DNA of 64,000 nt from Bryobacterales bacterium (GTDB taxonomy: Bacteria; Acidobacteriota; Terriglobia; Bryobacterales; Bryobacteraceae): contig JADLDI010000052.1 of assembly GCA_020846745.1 (NCBI GenBank), forward strand, positions 1 through 64,000, written 5' to 3'. The position numbers and the translations under genes are program-made. Below the pieces are notes generated by a model. The model was not told where the DNA came from. It was given only the letters and a program-made list of their open reading frames with translations, and searched no databases. Positions 40,086-48,969 of the stretch are shown piece by piece (position 1 is the stretch's first letter; each line of letters opens with the position of its first letter).

Positions 40086-40102
40086 GTTACCAAAATGGTA
40101 AC
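40086..40102. promoter_or_regulatory. higBA operator palindrome
   Basis: GTTACC (40086-40091), AAAAT, GGTAAC (40097-40102). It overlaps the presumed -10 of higB (plus-strand 40084-40089), nine bases before the GTG start, so binding of HigA would block RNA polymerase directly. Confidence 0.6.
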
Positions 40103-40178
40103 ATGTCGGCAAGGAAAATCTTCACCGATGCTAGCGATAGCGACTCTACCCGCGGCGCTGTACCCAGGTGCCCGCTGC

Positions 40179-40209
40179 TTGACAATCTATACGCGAATCG
40201 CGGTATAGA
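40179..40209 (+). promoter_or_regulatory. promoter with embedded inverted repeat before the ribbon-helix-helix pair
   Basis: TTGACA (40179-40184), 19-base spacer, TATAGA (40204-40209). Within it lies a dyad: TCTATAC (40186-40192) and GTATAGA (40203-40209) around GCGAATCGCG, which also pairs partly. The second arm is the -10 itself, so a dimeric repressor here would shut the promoter. The ribbon-helix-helix proteins encoded next are natural candidates. Confidence 0.55.
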
Positions 40210-40215
40210 AGAATT

Positions 40216-40323
40216 GTGAGCGGCTTCCACGTCGAAATCGCCACCGCCGCAAAAGCTCGCGTCAGTTCCGCGCGGCAAGCCCACGACTCCGAACAACGGG
40301 GGTACGAGGAAGGGCTACTATGA
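40216..40323 (+). CDS. small ORF upstream of the ribbon-helix-helix pair
   Basis: GTG 40216 opens a 35-codon frame (MSGFHVEIATAAKARVSS..., ending RGYEEGLL) whose TGA overlaps the ATG of the next gene (ATGA). The predicted start of transcription coincides with this GTG, so it could be a leaderless small gene. The HVEIATAAKARV segment looks protein-like. I do not recognise it; it may instead be an untranslated leader. Confidence 0.35.
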   Translation: MSGFHVEIATAAKARVSSARQAHDSEQRGYEEGLL

Positions 40324-40550
40324 GCATCGAACCATTCGACAACGATCCACTCGACAACTCGATTGATTTTTCAAAGGGCCAACGCGGCAAGTTCTATCGC
40401 CGCGACATGCGACTCCATATCCCGGTCTATCTAGAACCCGCAATCATGGATAAACTGACGGAGATCGCGAACCGCAAGGGCATCCAACTGGATGATCTGG
40501 TCAGCGATTTGTTACGGAGGGAACTTGCTACCGCGGAGACGTTGCGATGA
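40320..40550 (+). CDS. ribbon-helix-helix protein, antitoxin-like
   Basis: A 76-residue protein: an acidic N-terminus followed by IDFSKGQRGKFYRRD, then RLHIPVYLEPAIMDKLTEIANRKGIQLDDLVSDLLRREL, which reads as the strand-helix-helix of an RHH/CopG fold. The FSKG.RGKFYR stretch is common in such antitoxins. GGGGGTACGAGGAAGG lies just upstream as ribosome binding region. Its stop overlaps the next start (ATGA). Probable DNA-binding autorepressor for the dyad at 40186-40209. A cognate toxin is not visible. Confidence 0.7.
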   Translation: MSIEPFDNDPLDNSIDFSKGQRGKFYRRDMRLHIPVYLEPAIMDKLTEIANRKGIQLDDLVSDLLRRELATAETLR

Positions 40551-40780
40551 AGCTTCTCAGAGTTGGGGTCCGCGAGTTGCAGAAGGCACTTCGGGACTCG
40601 ATCGAGGAGTATCTGAAGTTCTGCCACGATCGTGGCGAAGATCCAGATAAGCCCTACTCCGGCAACTTCATCGTGCGCGTGGACCCAGAGTTGCATCGCG
40701 AACTCGCTATTCGAGCGGCAACCAAGGGTGTGAGCTTGAATGCCTTTGTTCGCGAACTGTTGGCCCAGGTTAGCGGGTGA
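40547..40780 (+). CDS. HicB-like ribbon-helix-helix protein
   Basis: A 77-residue protein overlapping the previous stop by four bases. The start (LRVGVRELQKALRDSIEEYLKFCHDRGEDPDKPYSG) recalls the end of the HicB-like fold, and the rest, NFIVRVDPELHRELAIRAATKGVSLNAFVRELLAQV, is the Arc/HicB-type ribbon-helix-helix seen at the C-terminus of HicB antitoxins ('pS GkF.lRlP.eLH..la..A...g.SLN.fv...L'). HicA, the usual toxin partner, is absent. It may be a stand-alone regulator or a remnant of a HicAB module. Confidence 0.7.
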   Translation: MKLLRVGVRELQKALRDSIEEYLKFCHDRGEDPDKPYSGNFIVRVDPELHRELAIRAATKGVSLNAFVRELLAQVSG

Positions 40781-40846
40781 TTTGATGGCGTCGCGAATGG
40801 CTGGCCGTGCCGGAAACATTCCTGCGACGCGTGCCGTCTACACCTC

Positions 40847-41707
40847 TTGATCTCCTTTGAGCAGGCCCGACGATTGCCATATGCGATTCCGGTAGGTCTG
40901 GTTGTGCTTGCGCTGGTGCTGGCCGGTCTGATGCCAGGTTCCGTGCGGAGCCGGCTGTTGCACAGACTGCCGGAGGCGGCTGAAGAGTATTTCGTGGTGT
41001 CGCGGGTGCCGATGATGCGGGGGCCGACGCGGATCACGTTCCGGGACGTTGTGATTTTGGCGGAGCACGCGCGAACCGTTTCCTACGTCAGGAACTATCG
41101 CGGCAAGTGGGCGGTGGTGAGGCGGAAGGTGGGCTTTACCAAGGACCAGATCGATCTGGAGATCGAGCAACTGCTGGGCGGGCGCGTGGAGCTTTCGCCG
41201 TTGTCGGGCATGTGGCTGCTGCGGATGTCATTCGGCGAAGCGGTGTGGCTGAGCGTGCTGGTCGTTTACTTGTGGATCGGCGGCCGGCAAACATGGCGCG
41301 TGCGCGGCGAGCGGCGGTATTGGGCATATGGCGGTGTGGTGCTGGCGGCCTGGGCGCTGGTGGGTATTGTGGTGTGGCCGATCGTCGCGGAACTGGTCGC
41401 CAGTGTGCGCGCGGAATGGACGCTCAGCGCGGCACTTTATGTCACGGCCGCGACTTTCTACTTAGCCGCTTCGGCCGTGGCTGTCTACGTTTTCTGGCAG
41501 GACCTACGGCTGCGCTGCCGCCAGTGTCTGCACCGTCTGCGAATGCCGGTAGAAGACGGCGTGACGGGCAGCATGGTGGTTGACCCGAGCACCGAGGCCA
41601 CGGTTTGCATCTATGGCCACGGGACCCGGATTGTCGGCCGTTGGCAGGATACCTGGACACCGGCGGGTTCGTATTGGGAAGAGTTGCTCAAGGCGTCGGC
41701 GCGGTAG
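40847..41707 (+). CDS. membrane protein with a C-terminal Cys/His segment
   Basis: A 286-residue protein starting at TTG 40847, the only plausible start in the frame. Membrane segments appear at residues about 12-30 (IPVGLVVLALVLAGLM), 125-145 (AVWLSVLVVYLWIGG), 165-185 (VVLAAWALVGIVVWPIV) and 195-220. A cytoplasmic tail follows with RCRQCLHRLRMP and VCIYGHG, a possible metal-binding Cys/His cluster. I do not recognise a named family, although proteins of this shape are frequent in acidobacteria. It is not obviously linked to the toxin-antitoxin genes before it. Confidence 0.6.
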   Translation: MISFEQARRLPYAIPVGLVVLALVLAGLMPGSVRSRLLHRLPEAAEEYFVVSRVPMMRGPTRITFRDVVILAEHARTVSYVRNYRGKWAVVRRKVGFTKDQIDLEIEQLLGGRVELSPLSGMWLLRMSFGEAVWLSVLVVYLWIGGRQTWRVRGERRYWAYGGVVLAAWALVGIVVWPIVAELVASVRAEWTLSAALYVTAATFYLAASAVAVYVFWQDLRLRCRQCLHRLRMPVEDGVTGSMVVDPSTEATVCIYGHGTRIVGRWQDTWTPAGSYWEELLKASAR

Positions 41708-42703
41708 TTACCTGACGGCGATCGTGACCGTTTGGGATGTGTTTACTCTTAGCGTCACCGCCGACTTATTTTGCAATTCCGGCAGCGGATCCGGCAGGTG
41801 CAGATTTATTTGATCGACACCTGAAATCTGAGCAGGCGCCGCACCGGCGAAATCAGGCGTTAGAGGCGTGTCGCCAGGTTCAAGCGATAGGGCAAACGGT
41901 GAGATAAGCGTGCGCAGTTCCAACGCCGTAATCTCCCCTGCCCTGCCGGCCGGATTCGTGGCGCCCCCACCCGTGCCGTAAAGGGTGATGACGGATCCGG
42001 CTTTGGCGGGGTTGGCCGCCGAGTTCGGCGTGCCATCCTGATTGAGGGCGATTGCTCGGCCTGAACCACTGCCATCGAATGTGAAAATCGAGAGGTCTGT
42101 GGATACACGATGTGCGGGCGCTTTCCACTCGCCTTGCAAGCCTTTGTACTCAACTGCCAATCGGAAGTAACCCGGAATCGAATACGGCAGCACGGCATTG
42201 ATCTGCCAGTAGGACGAATACAGGATGGGGATAGGCTGCCCTTCGACCAGGACACGTGTCCCGGCCAATTCTGTGGGCAGTTTGCCGTCCTTCAATTGAA
42301 AGCTGACCGGTTGCTGAGGACCAAGGCCGCTGCCGAAAATAGTCACGAGGGATCCTGGCGCCACTTGGCCGCTGCCGCTCAAACGAGCGGCATTGACGAC
42401 ACATCCGGCGAATGGTTGGGAAGATGGTTCGCTCAAAAGTTCGAACTCAGGGTAAAACACCGGATTGCCGCTGGACGATAAGCGTTGAACCCCATTGTAA
42501 AAAGGTTGCGGTAGATACGTAGCGGTCAGCACGCCGCCGGCGCTGCTCAGTTTGAGGTATTGAGTACCATCGCAAGAATTGGCAATTAGGGCATTAGAGG
42601 TGGCGGGAACACCACCTTCGGTGGTTATGACGAAACAACTTTTGACCCCGTGGAGTCCAGGTGCAACAGTGCATTCCTGTTGATAGCACTCGTGCTGACC
42701 CAA
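41708..42703 (-). pseudogene. C-terminal part of a frameshifted Solibacter-type protein (TIGR03437 domain)
   Basis: This frame carries the C-terminal half of the protein begun at 44265. From about 42645 downward it reads TTEGGVPATSNALIANSC and then the TIGR03437 domain: VNAARLSGSGQVAPGSLVTIFGSGLG, LVEGQPIPILYSSYWQINAVLPYSI, LTLYGTGGG-like ITLYGTGGGATNP and VDQINLHLPDPL, to VTIAVR at the end. The first about 20 residues of the frame (before the shift) are out of frame with the real protein. The domain marks the Bryobacteraceae and is usually attached to a propeller or surface protein. Confidence 0.75.
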
Positions 42704-44265
42704 GCTCCGCCTTGTTTGTCCGCTCCGACAAAGGTCGTGAAACTCCCAAGGTAAGTTGCGTATTGCAGCTTTGTTCCTGTCGCATCGAGCCGTGCCACTG
42801 TTCCATCGATATCTGAAGATGGCTGCCGCCGGTAGGCATTTGGAGATACGGGAAAACCGGCTGGGGAGGATCCTACGAAAATCAGGCTCCCATCAGTGCT
42901 TAGGTCTGTGTCGACAACTGTATCCGGAAGATATGTCGAGTAAATCGCCTTGGACAAATCCGAATCAAGGCGCACAACGTGACCTGAACATTTGGAAGCA
43001 CAGGTCGGGCGTATCGAACCCGCCGTTGTAGGCAGGTTTCCTCCGATCCCGGAAGGCTGGAACGCTGCGATGTACAGCGAATCGCCCGGACCTAGATACG
43101 AGGGTCCAACCGAATCTTTGTCAGGACCGCCAAAGTAGGTTGCGGCCAGCAACGTGCCTGTCTGGGGATCGACTTTCGACGCGAAATAATCGCCCCCCAG
43201 TTCTGACGCGGAGGCACGCTGAGGGCCGACAGGACCCTTGTAGATCCGTTGAAACGCGTTGGCAGTCACAGGAAAATCGGGCGACTCAGTGTTGCCGACG
43301 ATCCAAAGGGCGTCTTTGGAGGAGTGGGCGCGCACAAACTGATCAGTCAGCCGGCCTCCAATACAGCTGACCCCTTCCAGTTCGCCTGCGGCAGAGAACC
43401 TGGATACGATTAGGTCGGTACAGGCGATGACCTTCCATTCGAAGTTCACTCCGCACCCGCCAGCATAGCCTGTGCCGAGGCTGGCCTTGTCGTCAACTTG
43501 ACCAGCAACGACGGTTGGGCCGCCGGGAAACGTTGTTGTTGATAAACGCGACGCGCCCCCCGATGCCCCTACACTCGCCGCGTTGAATTCGAGCACAAGG
43601 GGCAGTGTTGGGTCATACCCATCAACTTTGAAGGCAAAGCTTGTCAATCCAGTGGAAACGTACGCGGCGTTGATGTCGGCGCCGTTCTGTTTCGCCGTGG
43701 GGGCGTTTATGTAGCTACTTACCTGGAAGTGGCCAGGGCGAAATATAACTAGAAGCCCACCCGATTCTCCCGGAACGACGCTGCTAACGTTGTTTACGTC
43801 ATATTGCGCGGAGTTCAGATCACAGCCGGGCCGGCAGGTGATACGGGAAATAACAGCATGGGGACGGATGACGTACTCGATATCGATTTTCGGCCAAACA
43901 TCCAGCAGTTCGAACGATGCAAACCGGGGGACATCCCGAACCCACCTGGACATATCGCTGCCCGCGTAATAGTGGGCAACGCTACGTAGTGGGGCAGGAA
44001 GACGCACGGAGGGTGTCGGATTTGCCCCACGAAGGGAGAGGACGCCGCGCATCGGCGAAGCGACAACCGAGGTCGCTGTAATGCCGACGTTGCGCCCTGG
44101 ATTGCGACTTAGGAAGAGTATCTCGGGGGAGGTTTGTCCTTTATTTTGTTCAAACGCCGGAGTGACCTCCGGCGCAGGAGGCACGGGTATTAACTTCGCG
44201 CCATTTAATAATCCGGCCACACCGAGAAAGAGAATGCACGCTGACCGGAGCAAGAACAGTCCCAT
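42625..44265 (-). pseudogene. N-terminal part of a frameshifted SBBP-type beta-propeller protein
   Basis: A 546-residue frame with a signal peptide (LRSACILFLGVAGLLNGAK). It shows FEQNKGQTSPEILFLSRNPG and the 'DVWPKIDIEYV' part typical of SBBP-repeat surface proteins, then propeller repeats such as DYFASKVDPQTGTLLAATYFGGPDKDS, VVRLDSDLSKAIYSTYLPD and VARLDATGTKLQYATYLGS. It stops just after HLDSTGSKVVSS at 42625, while the continuation lies one frame away in the neighbouring entry. A single missing base between about 42625 and 42660 explains it, either a true mutation or a sequence error. Confidence 0.75.
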
Positions 44266-44280
44266 GCATAAGCAAACTGC

Positions 44281-45066
44281 TTACCAGGCGTGGTAGTAGC
44301 CTTCGTGCCGCTCGACTTCGATTGGCAGTCCAAAGAGGTCCGAGAGACGATCGGCGGTGAGCATCTCCTCTTTCTTGCCGTCCGCGTACACGCGCCCCTG
44401 ACGCATTAGGATGACGCGTTCGATTTCGGGGATGATGTCGGGCAAGTGGTGTGTGACCAGGATGATGCTGGTGCCGCCTTGCGCGATTTTGCGAAGAATC
44501 TCCCGAAGTTCGTGGGTGGAGCGCATGTCCAGACTGTTGGTGGGCTCGTCGAACAGCAGGGCTTTGGGGCGGTGGACCAAGGCCCGGGCAATCAGGACTC
44601 GGCGGCTTTCCCCGGAGGAGAGTTCTTCAGTGGGGCGGTCGGCGAGGTGGGTGATCTCTAGTTCCTCCATCACTTCCCTGGCCCGCTGTTCCATTTCAGG
44701 GGTGACGACGTGGTTGTCCCAGATGCCGACGGAGCCGTGGAAGCCGGAAAGGACGATTTCGAAGCTCGGATAGTCGCGGGTGCAGATCTGCAGCCAGTCG
44801 TAGGAAACGATGCCCATGATGTGGCGCAAATCGAATATATTCCAGACACGCTTTCCGTAGATTTCAAGGTAAGAATCAGGTATTTCCGGGTCCGGATACA
44901 ATTCGCGGGTAATCGTTTTGATAAAAGTCGATTTGCCGCAGCCATTCGGACCGCAAATAGCCACATTCTGGCCGACGGGTATGGTGAGGTCGAGCTTGTC
45001 GATTACGGTGCGGCCCTTCCGGTAGACCGTCACGTTGTGGTAGTTAATCAGCGCAGGCTGGTTCAT
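44281..45066 (-). CDS. ABC transporter ATP-binding protein (ModF/YlmA-like)
   Basis: About 261 residues from ATG 45066, which overlaps the esterase stop (ATGA). Walker A GPNGCGKST is at 39-47, signature LSSGESRRVLIARAL near 155, Walker B ALLFDEPTNSLD near 176, H-loop VTHHLPDIIPEI. The sequence is closest in style to ModF/PhrA/YlmA ATPases, which act without a known permease and may be cytoplasmic. No membrane subunit is in the neighbourhood. Cotranscription with a secreted esterase is unusual for this group. Confidence 0.85.
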   Translation of the reverse strand: MNQPALINYHNVTVYRKGRTVIDKLDLTIPVGQNVAICGPNGCGKSTFIKTITRELYPDPEIPDSYLEIYGKRVWNIFDLRHIMGIVSYDWLQICTRDYPSFEIVLSGFHGSVGIWDNHVVTPEMEQRAREVMEELEITHLADRPTEELSSGESRRVLIARALVHRPKALLFDEPTNSLDMRSTHELREILRKIAQGGTSIILVTHHLPDIIPEIERVILMRQGRVYADGKKEEMLTADRLSDLFGLPIEVERHEGYYHAW

Positions 45067-46307
45067 GGGAGAGGTGTTTCGCGATTCAGCGCTTTGACGC
45101 GGAAGAAGGGTTTGTCTTTCTCGGCAGGGTCCATAATGAATGTATCGCTGGTCTTGGCTGGATCGTAGCCGCGCCAGAGCCAGATCAACTCTTCGGCCAT
45201 TTCGACGTTGCCGCCCATGCGGGCATGAGTTCCGTTTCCCCAGGATAGGTAGAAGTCGTATTCCTTCAGCTTCAGGGAGTTTGCAAGAGCCAGGTTGGTG
45301 GCGGGCCAACTGCCGTGGTCGTTTTCGAGATCTTCGGAGCCTTCCTGCAGCCAGGCCCGGATATTTCGCTTGGGTTCTTTGCGGACCTTATAGGGATAAA
45401 CGTTGCCACCGTCGATCACGCCGGGCTTCCATTGGATGGAGGTAAAGCTACCGATGCGCGACAGGACCCGGGTGAACAGTTCGGGGTGCGTGTAGGCAGC
45501 GTTGAAGGCGCAGATGCCGCCGGACGAGTCGCCGCCGATCGCGCGGGAATAGCCGTCCTGACGGAGCTTGTATTTCTTACCGACTTCCGTGAGAATCTCG
45601 TCGCGAAGAAAGCGTACGTACGTGTCGTCCATCATGTCGTACTGCTCGCTGCGGATGCGGGTCGAGCCCACATATCCAGGTGAAATCAGGATATGAATGA
45701 CGGGTGGTATTTTCTTGAGATGAGTTAGATTATCCCAAATGATTTGGGACCGGTACGGGAGTTCGCGCGGGACGAACACTTCCCCGTCCTGCCAGACCAT
45801 CACCGGTGCCGGAGAATTGGCGTCGTACTGGGCCGGGACGTAGACCCAGTAGTCGCACTTCATGCCGGGATAGATGCGGCTTTCGTGGACGTGCTTGCCG
45901 TCGAGTTTGCCTGCAGGGACGTTGGGCATTGGATAAGCGTAGGGGCCCCAAGCGGGAACATCGGTCTGACCGCCGAAAGGCTTGCCGTCGATCAGGTACC
46001 GGTAGTTGTGAGTGCGCGAGGTTTTAAGGGTCGCAGTGGCGTACCAAATGTCCGAGCCTTTGACGCGAGTCATCCTGCGGGGGGCGTCGTCGTTGATCAC
46101 GATTTGGGGCTTGGACTTGGTTTCAATGGCGAACAGGAAGTCCGGACCGAAGTCGAAGCGGGCACTTCCCTTCCCCAGCTTGTCGGCGGTGAGCAGGTTC
46201 CGGAGTTCATCGGCCTTGCCGGACTTGGCCCAGGCGGTGACGTCACGAAAGGTGGGGTCGGCGGCGTGGAGGCACACGGATAGCACCAGAAGGAACGCGG
46301 AGCGCAT
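45063..46307 (-). CDS. secreted enterochelin-esterase-like hydrolase
   Basis: About 414 residues from ATG 46307, with a signal peptide (AFLLVLSVCLHA). An immunoglobulin-like/CBM48-type N-terminal domain (RMTRVKGSDIWYATATLKTSRTHNYRYLIDG) precedes an alpha/beta hydrolase of the esterase D family: CDYWVYVPAQYD, AIGGDSSGGICAFNAAY with GDSSG at 259-263 (Ser nucleophile), ISRIGSFTS-like RIGSFTSIQW, ending with SWGNGTHARMGG where His is the catalytic base. Such enzymes hydrolyse siderophores, feruloyl or other esters. -10-like TACCCT ends seven bases before the ATG. Confidence 0.8.
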   Translation of the reverse strand: MRSAFLLVLSVCLHAADPTFRDVTAWAKSGKADELRNLLTADKLGKGSARFDFGPDFLFAIETKSKPQIVINDDAPRRMTRVKGSDIWYATATLKTSRTHNYRYLIDGKPFGGQTDVPAWGPYAYPMPNVPAGKLDGKHVHESRIYPGMKCDYWVYVPAQYDANSPAPVMVWQDGEVFVPRELPYRSQIIWDNLTHLKKIPPVIHILISPGYVGSTRIRSEQYDMMDDTYVRFLRDEILTEVGKKYKLRQDGYSRAIGGDSSGGICAFNAAYTHPELFTRVLSRIGSFTSIQWKPGVIDGGNVYPYKVRKEPKRNIRAWLQEGSEDLENDHGSWPATNLALANSLKLKEYDFYLSWGNGTHARMGGNVEMAEELIWLWRGYDPAKTSDTFIMDPAEKDKPFFRVKALNRETPLP

Positions 46308-46643
46308 CAGGGAGAGGGTAGCATGGTCGCGCGGTGGGTTGGCAGGGGGCGGCACTGCGGTACAGTCGTAGACACGCATGGCAAAAGGGAGACCGCGGCT
46401 GGTTTTGGAAAACGTTGGGCCAATACTTCGACGACGAGTCGCGACGAACCGTAGATATCTCAACCCTGAATGTGGAGGACGCGGATAGACGTGTTCATGG
46501 TTGGGGGAAACTCACTGACTTCAGCACGCAAATCGGCGAAGTGGTCGCCAAACAGGCTTCGGAAGCGTCCGTGAAATGAGGTTCGAAGACGAGTTTATCT
46601 GCCGCGTGGGTTGCTGCTGAAATCGAAGAAGCTGGACCTCAAT
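46308..46643. other. gap with an unassigned short reading frame
   Basis: The 336-base gap between two divergent-side minus genes contains a plus-strand frame from GTG 46334 to 46579 (81 codons). Its second half (WFWKTLGQYFDDESRRTVD..., LTDFSTQIGEVVAKQASEASVK) has protein-like composition and the frame continues after the stop with AAEIEEAGPQF, as if a longer gene had decayed. I do not recognise it. Start and function are uncertain. Confidence 0.25.
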
Positions 46644-48911
46644 TCACTCTAGTTGGCTTAGCAGCCAGCGGCAGTTGATCACCTTTTCCACCAGGTCCAA
46701 AGGCAGATAGAAGTAGTGGCAGGACGGTTCGAAGCCAATGCGGGAGTCTTCAAGGGTCAGCGCGTAGAGCTCTCGGGCGAGTGCGATTTCCGAGTTGATC
46801 AGCGCTTCCATTTGGGATCGCAACTGCCGGCGCTGCGGGTCGGACTTGGCGGTCGTGAACGCGTCGCGGGCGATTACGAATTTGGCTTGGTTGGCGACGG
46901 ACTGGAACTTGATCGCTGCGGCCCGCGCGTAGCGCAGGTCGGCCTGGACGTCGCCCTTGCGCACGGCAGGGGCGAGGTCGACGGCGGTGCGGAGTTCGGG
47001 CATGGCGCGATTCCAGGCGGTAGCGATCTTTTTGAATTGGGCGGCTAAGACGTCGCCGGGGTAGGGGCCGCGCCAGCGGTCGAGATCGTCGTAGGGGATG
47101 CCCCACATGGTGGCGCTGTAGCCGGTTTTCTGAAGGTAGAGCGGGTTGGCTGGTCCGGTTTGGACGGGAGAGGTATAAACGACGCTGACGTGGAAGGGGT
47201 ACTCACGGTAGGCATTGCTCATTTGGGTCCACGCGGTGCGGACATGAGGGGCTCCGGCGGGGCCGTAGCGCTCGCGGGCGATGGCGTCGAGGGCGGCGGT
47301 GGGGCTGGGCGGAGAGGCACTCGTGAGGGCGCGGGCGAGTTCGAAGTTAGGCGAGGGGTGGCCGCCCATGGTCCAACCGATAAGCATGCCGTCGAGGCGC
47401 TTCGGCGCCAGGTTCCGCATATGTTCAGCGACCAGATCCATCACCGGCAGGTAGGGGATGCTCGCAATCTCGCAGGTGTTGTTGAACTGGACTTCGGCTG
47501 CGGTTTTCACGCCGGCGGCGCGGGCCGCGGTCCAATGGCGCTCGGCACGAGGACCGGGACCGACGGCCGAGATGGCATATTCGCCGACCGTGGTTTTGAT
47601 TCCGCCGCGTTCGATTGGCATGGACCATTCGGAGACAGACATCAACCACACGGAGGGGGACAGGCGCGAGATGATTTCGCGGGCATCGCCGTGGCCTTTC
47701 CAGCCCCAGTCGGAGACAATGACGCGCGCATCGGGACGGGCGCGATGGACGCCGGCTTCGATGGTGGCGACCACCTCGGCGATGATGTCCGAGTCGGTCC
47801 GGTGTTTGCAGCGATCGCACTGGGTCCACTTGTTGTGCGAGGCGCAGTTGGTGAGGTTTTCAGAGGCGGTGATGGCGTAGACGCCGGCGAGGTTCGGGAC
47901 CGCGGTGAAGATGTGGGAGAAAGCGTCGCTCATCCATTTGCGAACCTGCGCGTCGGACGTACACATTGCGGTGAGTTGTTCTTCGCGAACGCCGGCGAGG
48001 TCCGGGCGGGACTGAAAGAAAGCATGGGGCATCGCGCGCGGTTCATTCACGTAGAGATAAACGCCGATGCCATAGCGGGCGGCGCGCTCGACGAAGGAAC
48101 GCAGGTTAGCGAGGCGGCGCGCGGAGTCCTGTCCGAACTCCGGAAAGAGGGTTCCACCCGGAGCGAGGTCGCGCAGCACGACGTGAAGCCACACGCCGTT
48201 GACGCCGACCGCAGATAGCCGCTGCAGCAGGCCATCGGGGTACGGGTTCTGCTCGGGGTTGGAAAGCGGGTCGCCGTACAGGGCCAGGTAGGAATAGACG
48301 AAGCGCAGTGGGGACGACTCCAGGGCTTCTGCCGGAGGCGGGTTCGGCTGCAGGGTACTGAGTTGACGGACGAAGTCGAAGCGAGGCTCGCCGCGATGGG
48401 TGAGGTCGGTGAACTCTTGCTTAACGATTTTTCGAATCTCGGCAGCGCGGCGGCGGGCCGGTTTGCTCGGGGGCGTGTACCGGAGTTGCTCGACTTGGGG
48501 TTTGAGCCGTCCGAGTTTCACCCACAGGAAATCGTCCTCATGAAGGAGGAAGGCGAGGCGCTCAGAGGTGATATCGAGGAGTTGCGTTAGCTGCTCATAA
48601 GGCAGCAGGTGCCAGTTGCGGCGGAGGAGCGTGCCATAACCGCGGACGCGCATGAGCGGGGACACCACGGGCACCGGGGGCAGGCCCATGGAGCGGGCGA
48701 TAGCGGTGATATCGGCTGGGGCGGCCCCGACGACTTTAGCGAGTTGGGCAGGCGGGATAGCGTCCCAGTTCCGCCAGACGAACTCGTGAAGACGGTCGGG
48801 GAAATAGGGGGCTGCGAGGGCGGGTTTGGATTCGCCTTGCGGGAGGACTTGGGCTTGGAGGAGGGCGGCGAAAAGAAGGGCCGGAACGAGGATACAAGCG
48901 CGGCGAGCCAT
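46644..48911 (-). CDS. large secreted glycoside-hydrolase-like protein
   Basis: About 755 residues if started at ATG 48911 (MARRACILVPALLFAALLQAQ, signal peptide); another ATG lies 18 bases upstream. The middle has TIM-barrel features of GH20/GH84-like enzymes: GVNGVWLHVVLRDL, LRSFVERAARYGIGVYLYVNEPRAMP, GVYAITASENLTNC with NKWTQCDRCKH, ARVIVSDWGWKGH, VWLMSVSEWSMP. A helical C-terminal part follows. I cannot assign a numbered family or catalytic acid with certainty. TATAAA ends exactly six bases before ATG 48911 and no Shine-Dalgarno sequence is present, which supports that start and a leaderless mRNA. Confidence 0.7.
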   Translation of the reverse strand: MARRACILVPALLFAALLQAQVLPQGESKPALAAPYFPDRLHEFVWRNWDAIPPAQLAKVVGAAPADITAIARSMGLPPVPVVSPLMRVRGYGTLLRRNWHLLPYEQLTQLLDITSERLAFLLHEDDFLWVKLGRLKPQVEQLRYTPPSKPARRRAAEIRKIVKQEFTDLTHRGEPRFDFVRQLSTLQPNPPPAEALESSPLRFVYSYLALYGDPLSNPEQNPYPDGLLQRLSAVGVNGVWLHVVLRDLAPGGTLFPEFGQDSARRLANLRSFVERAARYGIGVYLYVNEPRAMPHAFFQSRPDLAGVREEQLTAMCTSDAQVRKWMSDAFSHIFTAVPNLAGVYAITASENLTNCASHNKWTQCDRCKHRTDSDIIAEVVATIEAGVHRARPDARVIVSDWGWKGHGDAREIISRLSPSVWLMSVSEWSMPIERGGIKTTVGEYAISAVGPGPRAERHWTAARAAGVKTAAEVQFNNTCEIASIPYLPVMDLVAEHMRNLAPKRLDGMLIGWTMGGHPSPNFELARALTSASPPSPTAALDAIARERYGPAGAPHVRTAWTQMSNAYREYPFHVSVVYTSPVQTGPANPLYLQKTGYSATMWGIPYDDLDRWRGPYPGDVLAAQFKKIATAWNRAMPELRTAVDLAPAVRKGDVQADLRYARAAAIKFQSVANQAKFVIARDAFTTAKSDPQRRQLRSQMEALINSEIALARELYALTLEDSRIGFEPSCHYFYLPLDLVEKVINCRWLLSQLE

Positions 48912-48917
48912 CGTTCT

Positions 48918-48923
48918 TTTATA
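48918..48923 (-). promoter_or_regulatory. -10 element (TATAAA) of the GH-like gene
   Basis: TATAAA on the minus strand with a six-base gap to ATG 48911, the same geometry as ilvE and the Xre antitoxin. If used, the ATG at 48929 cannot be the start. Confidence 0.45.
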
Positions 48924-48969
48924 GTTCATGCGCGGGGGAGGTCCCACGGACCATCCCCCGTCGAGGACA

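Noticed and set aside
42630-42660. Programmed -1 frameshifting to join the two halves of the propeller protein
   Set aside because: TCAAAAG is not a full X-XXY-YYZ heptamer and I saw no strong downstream stem; a single-base deletion or sequence error is simpler.
46237-46246. Palindrome GTGACGTCAC, resembling the ric/norZ operator
   Set aside because: It has no four-base spacer and lies inside the esterase coding sequence near its signal peptide, so it does not match the operator geometry.
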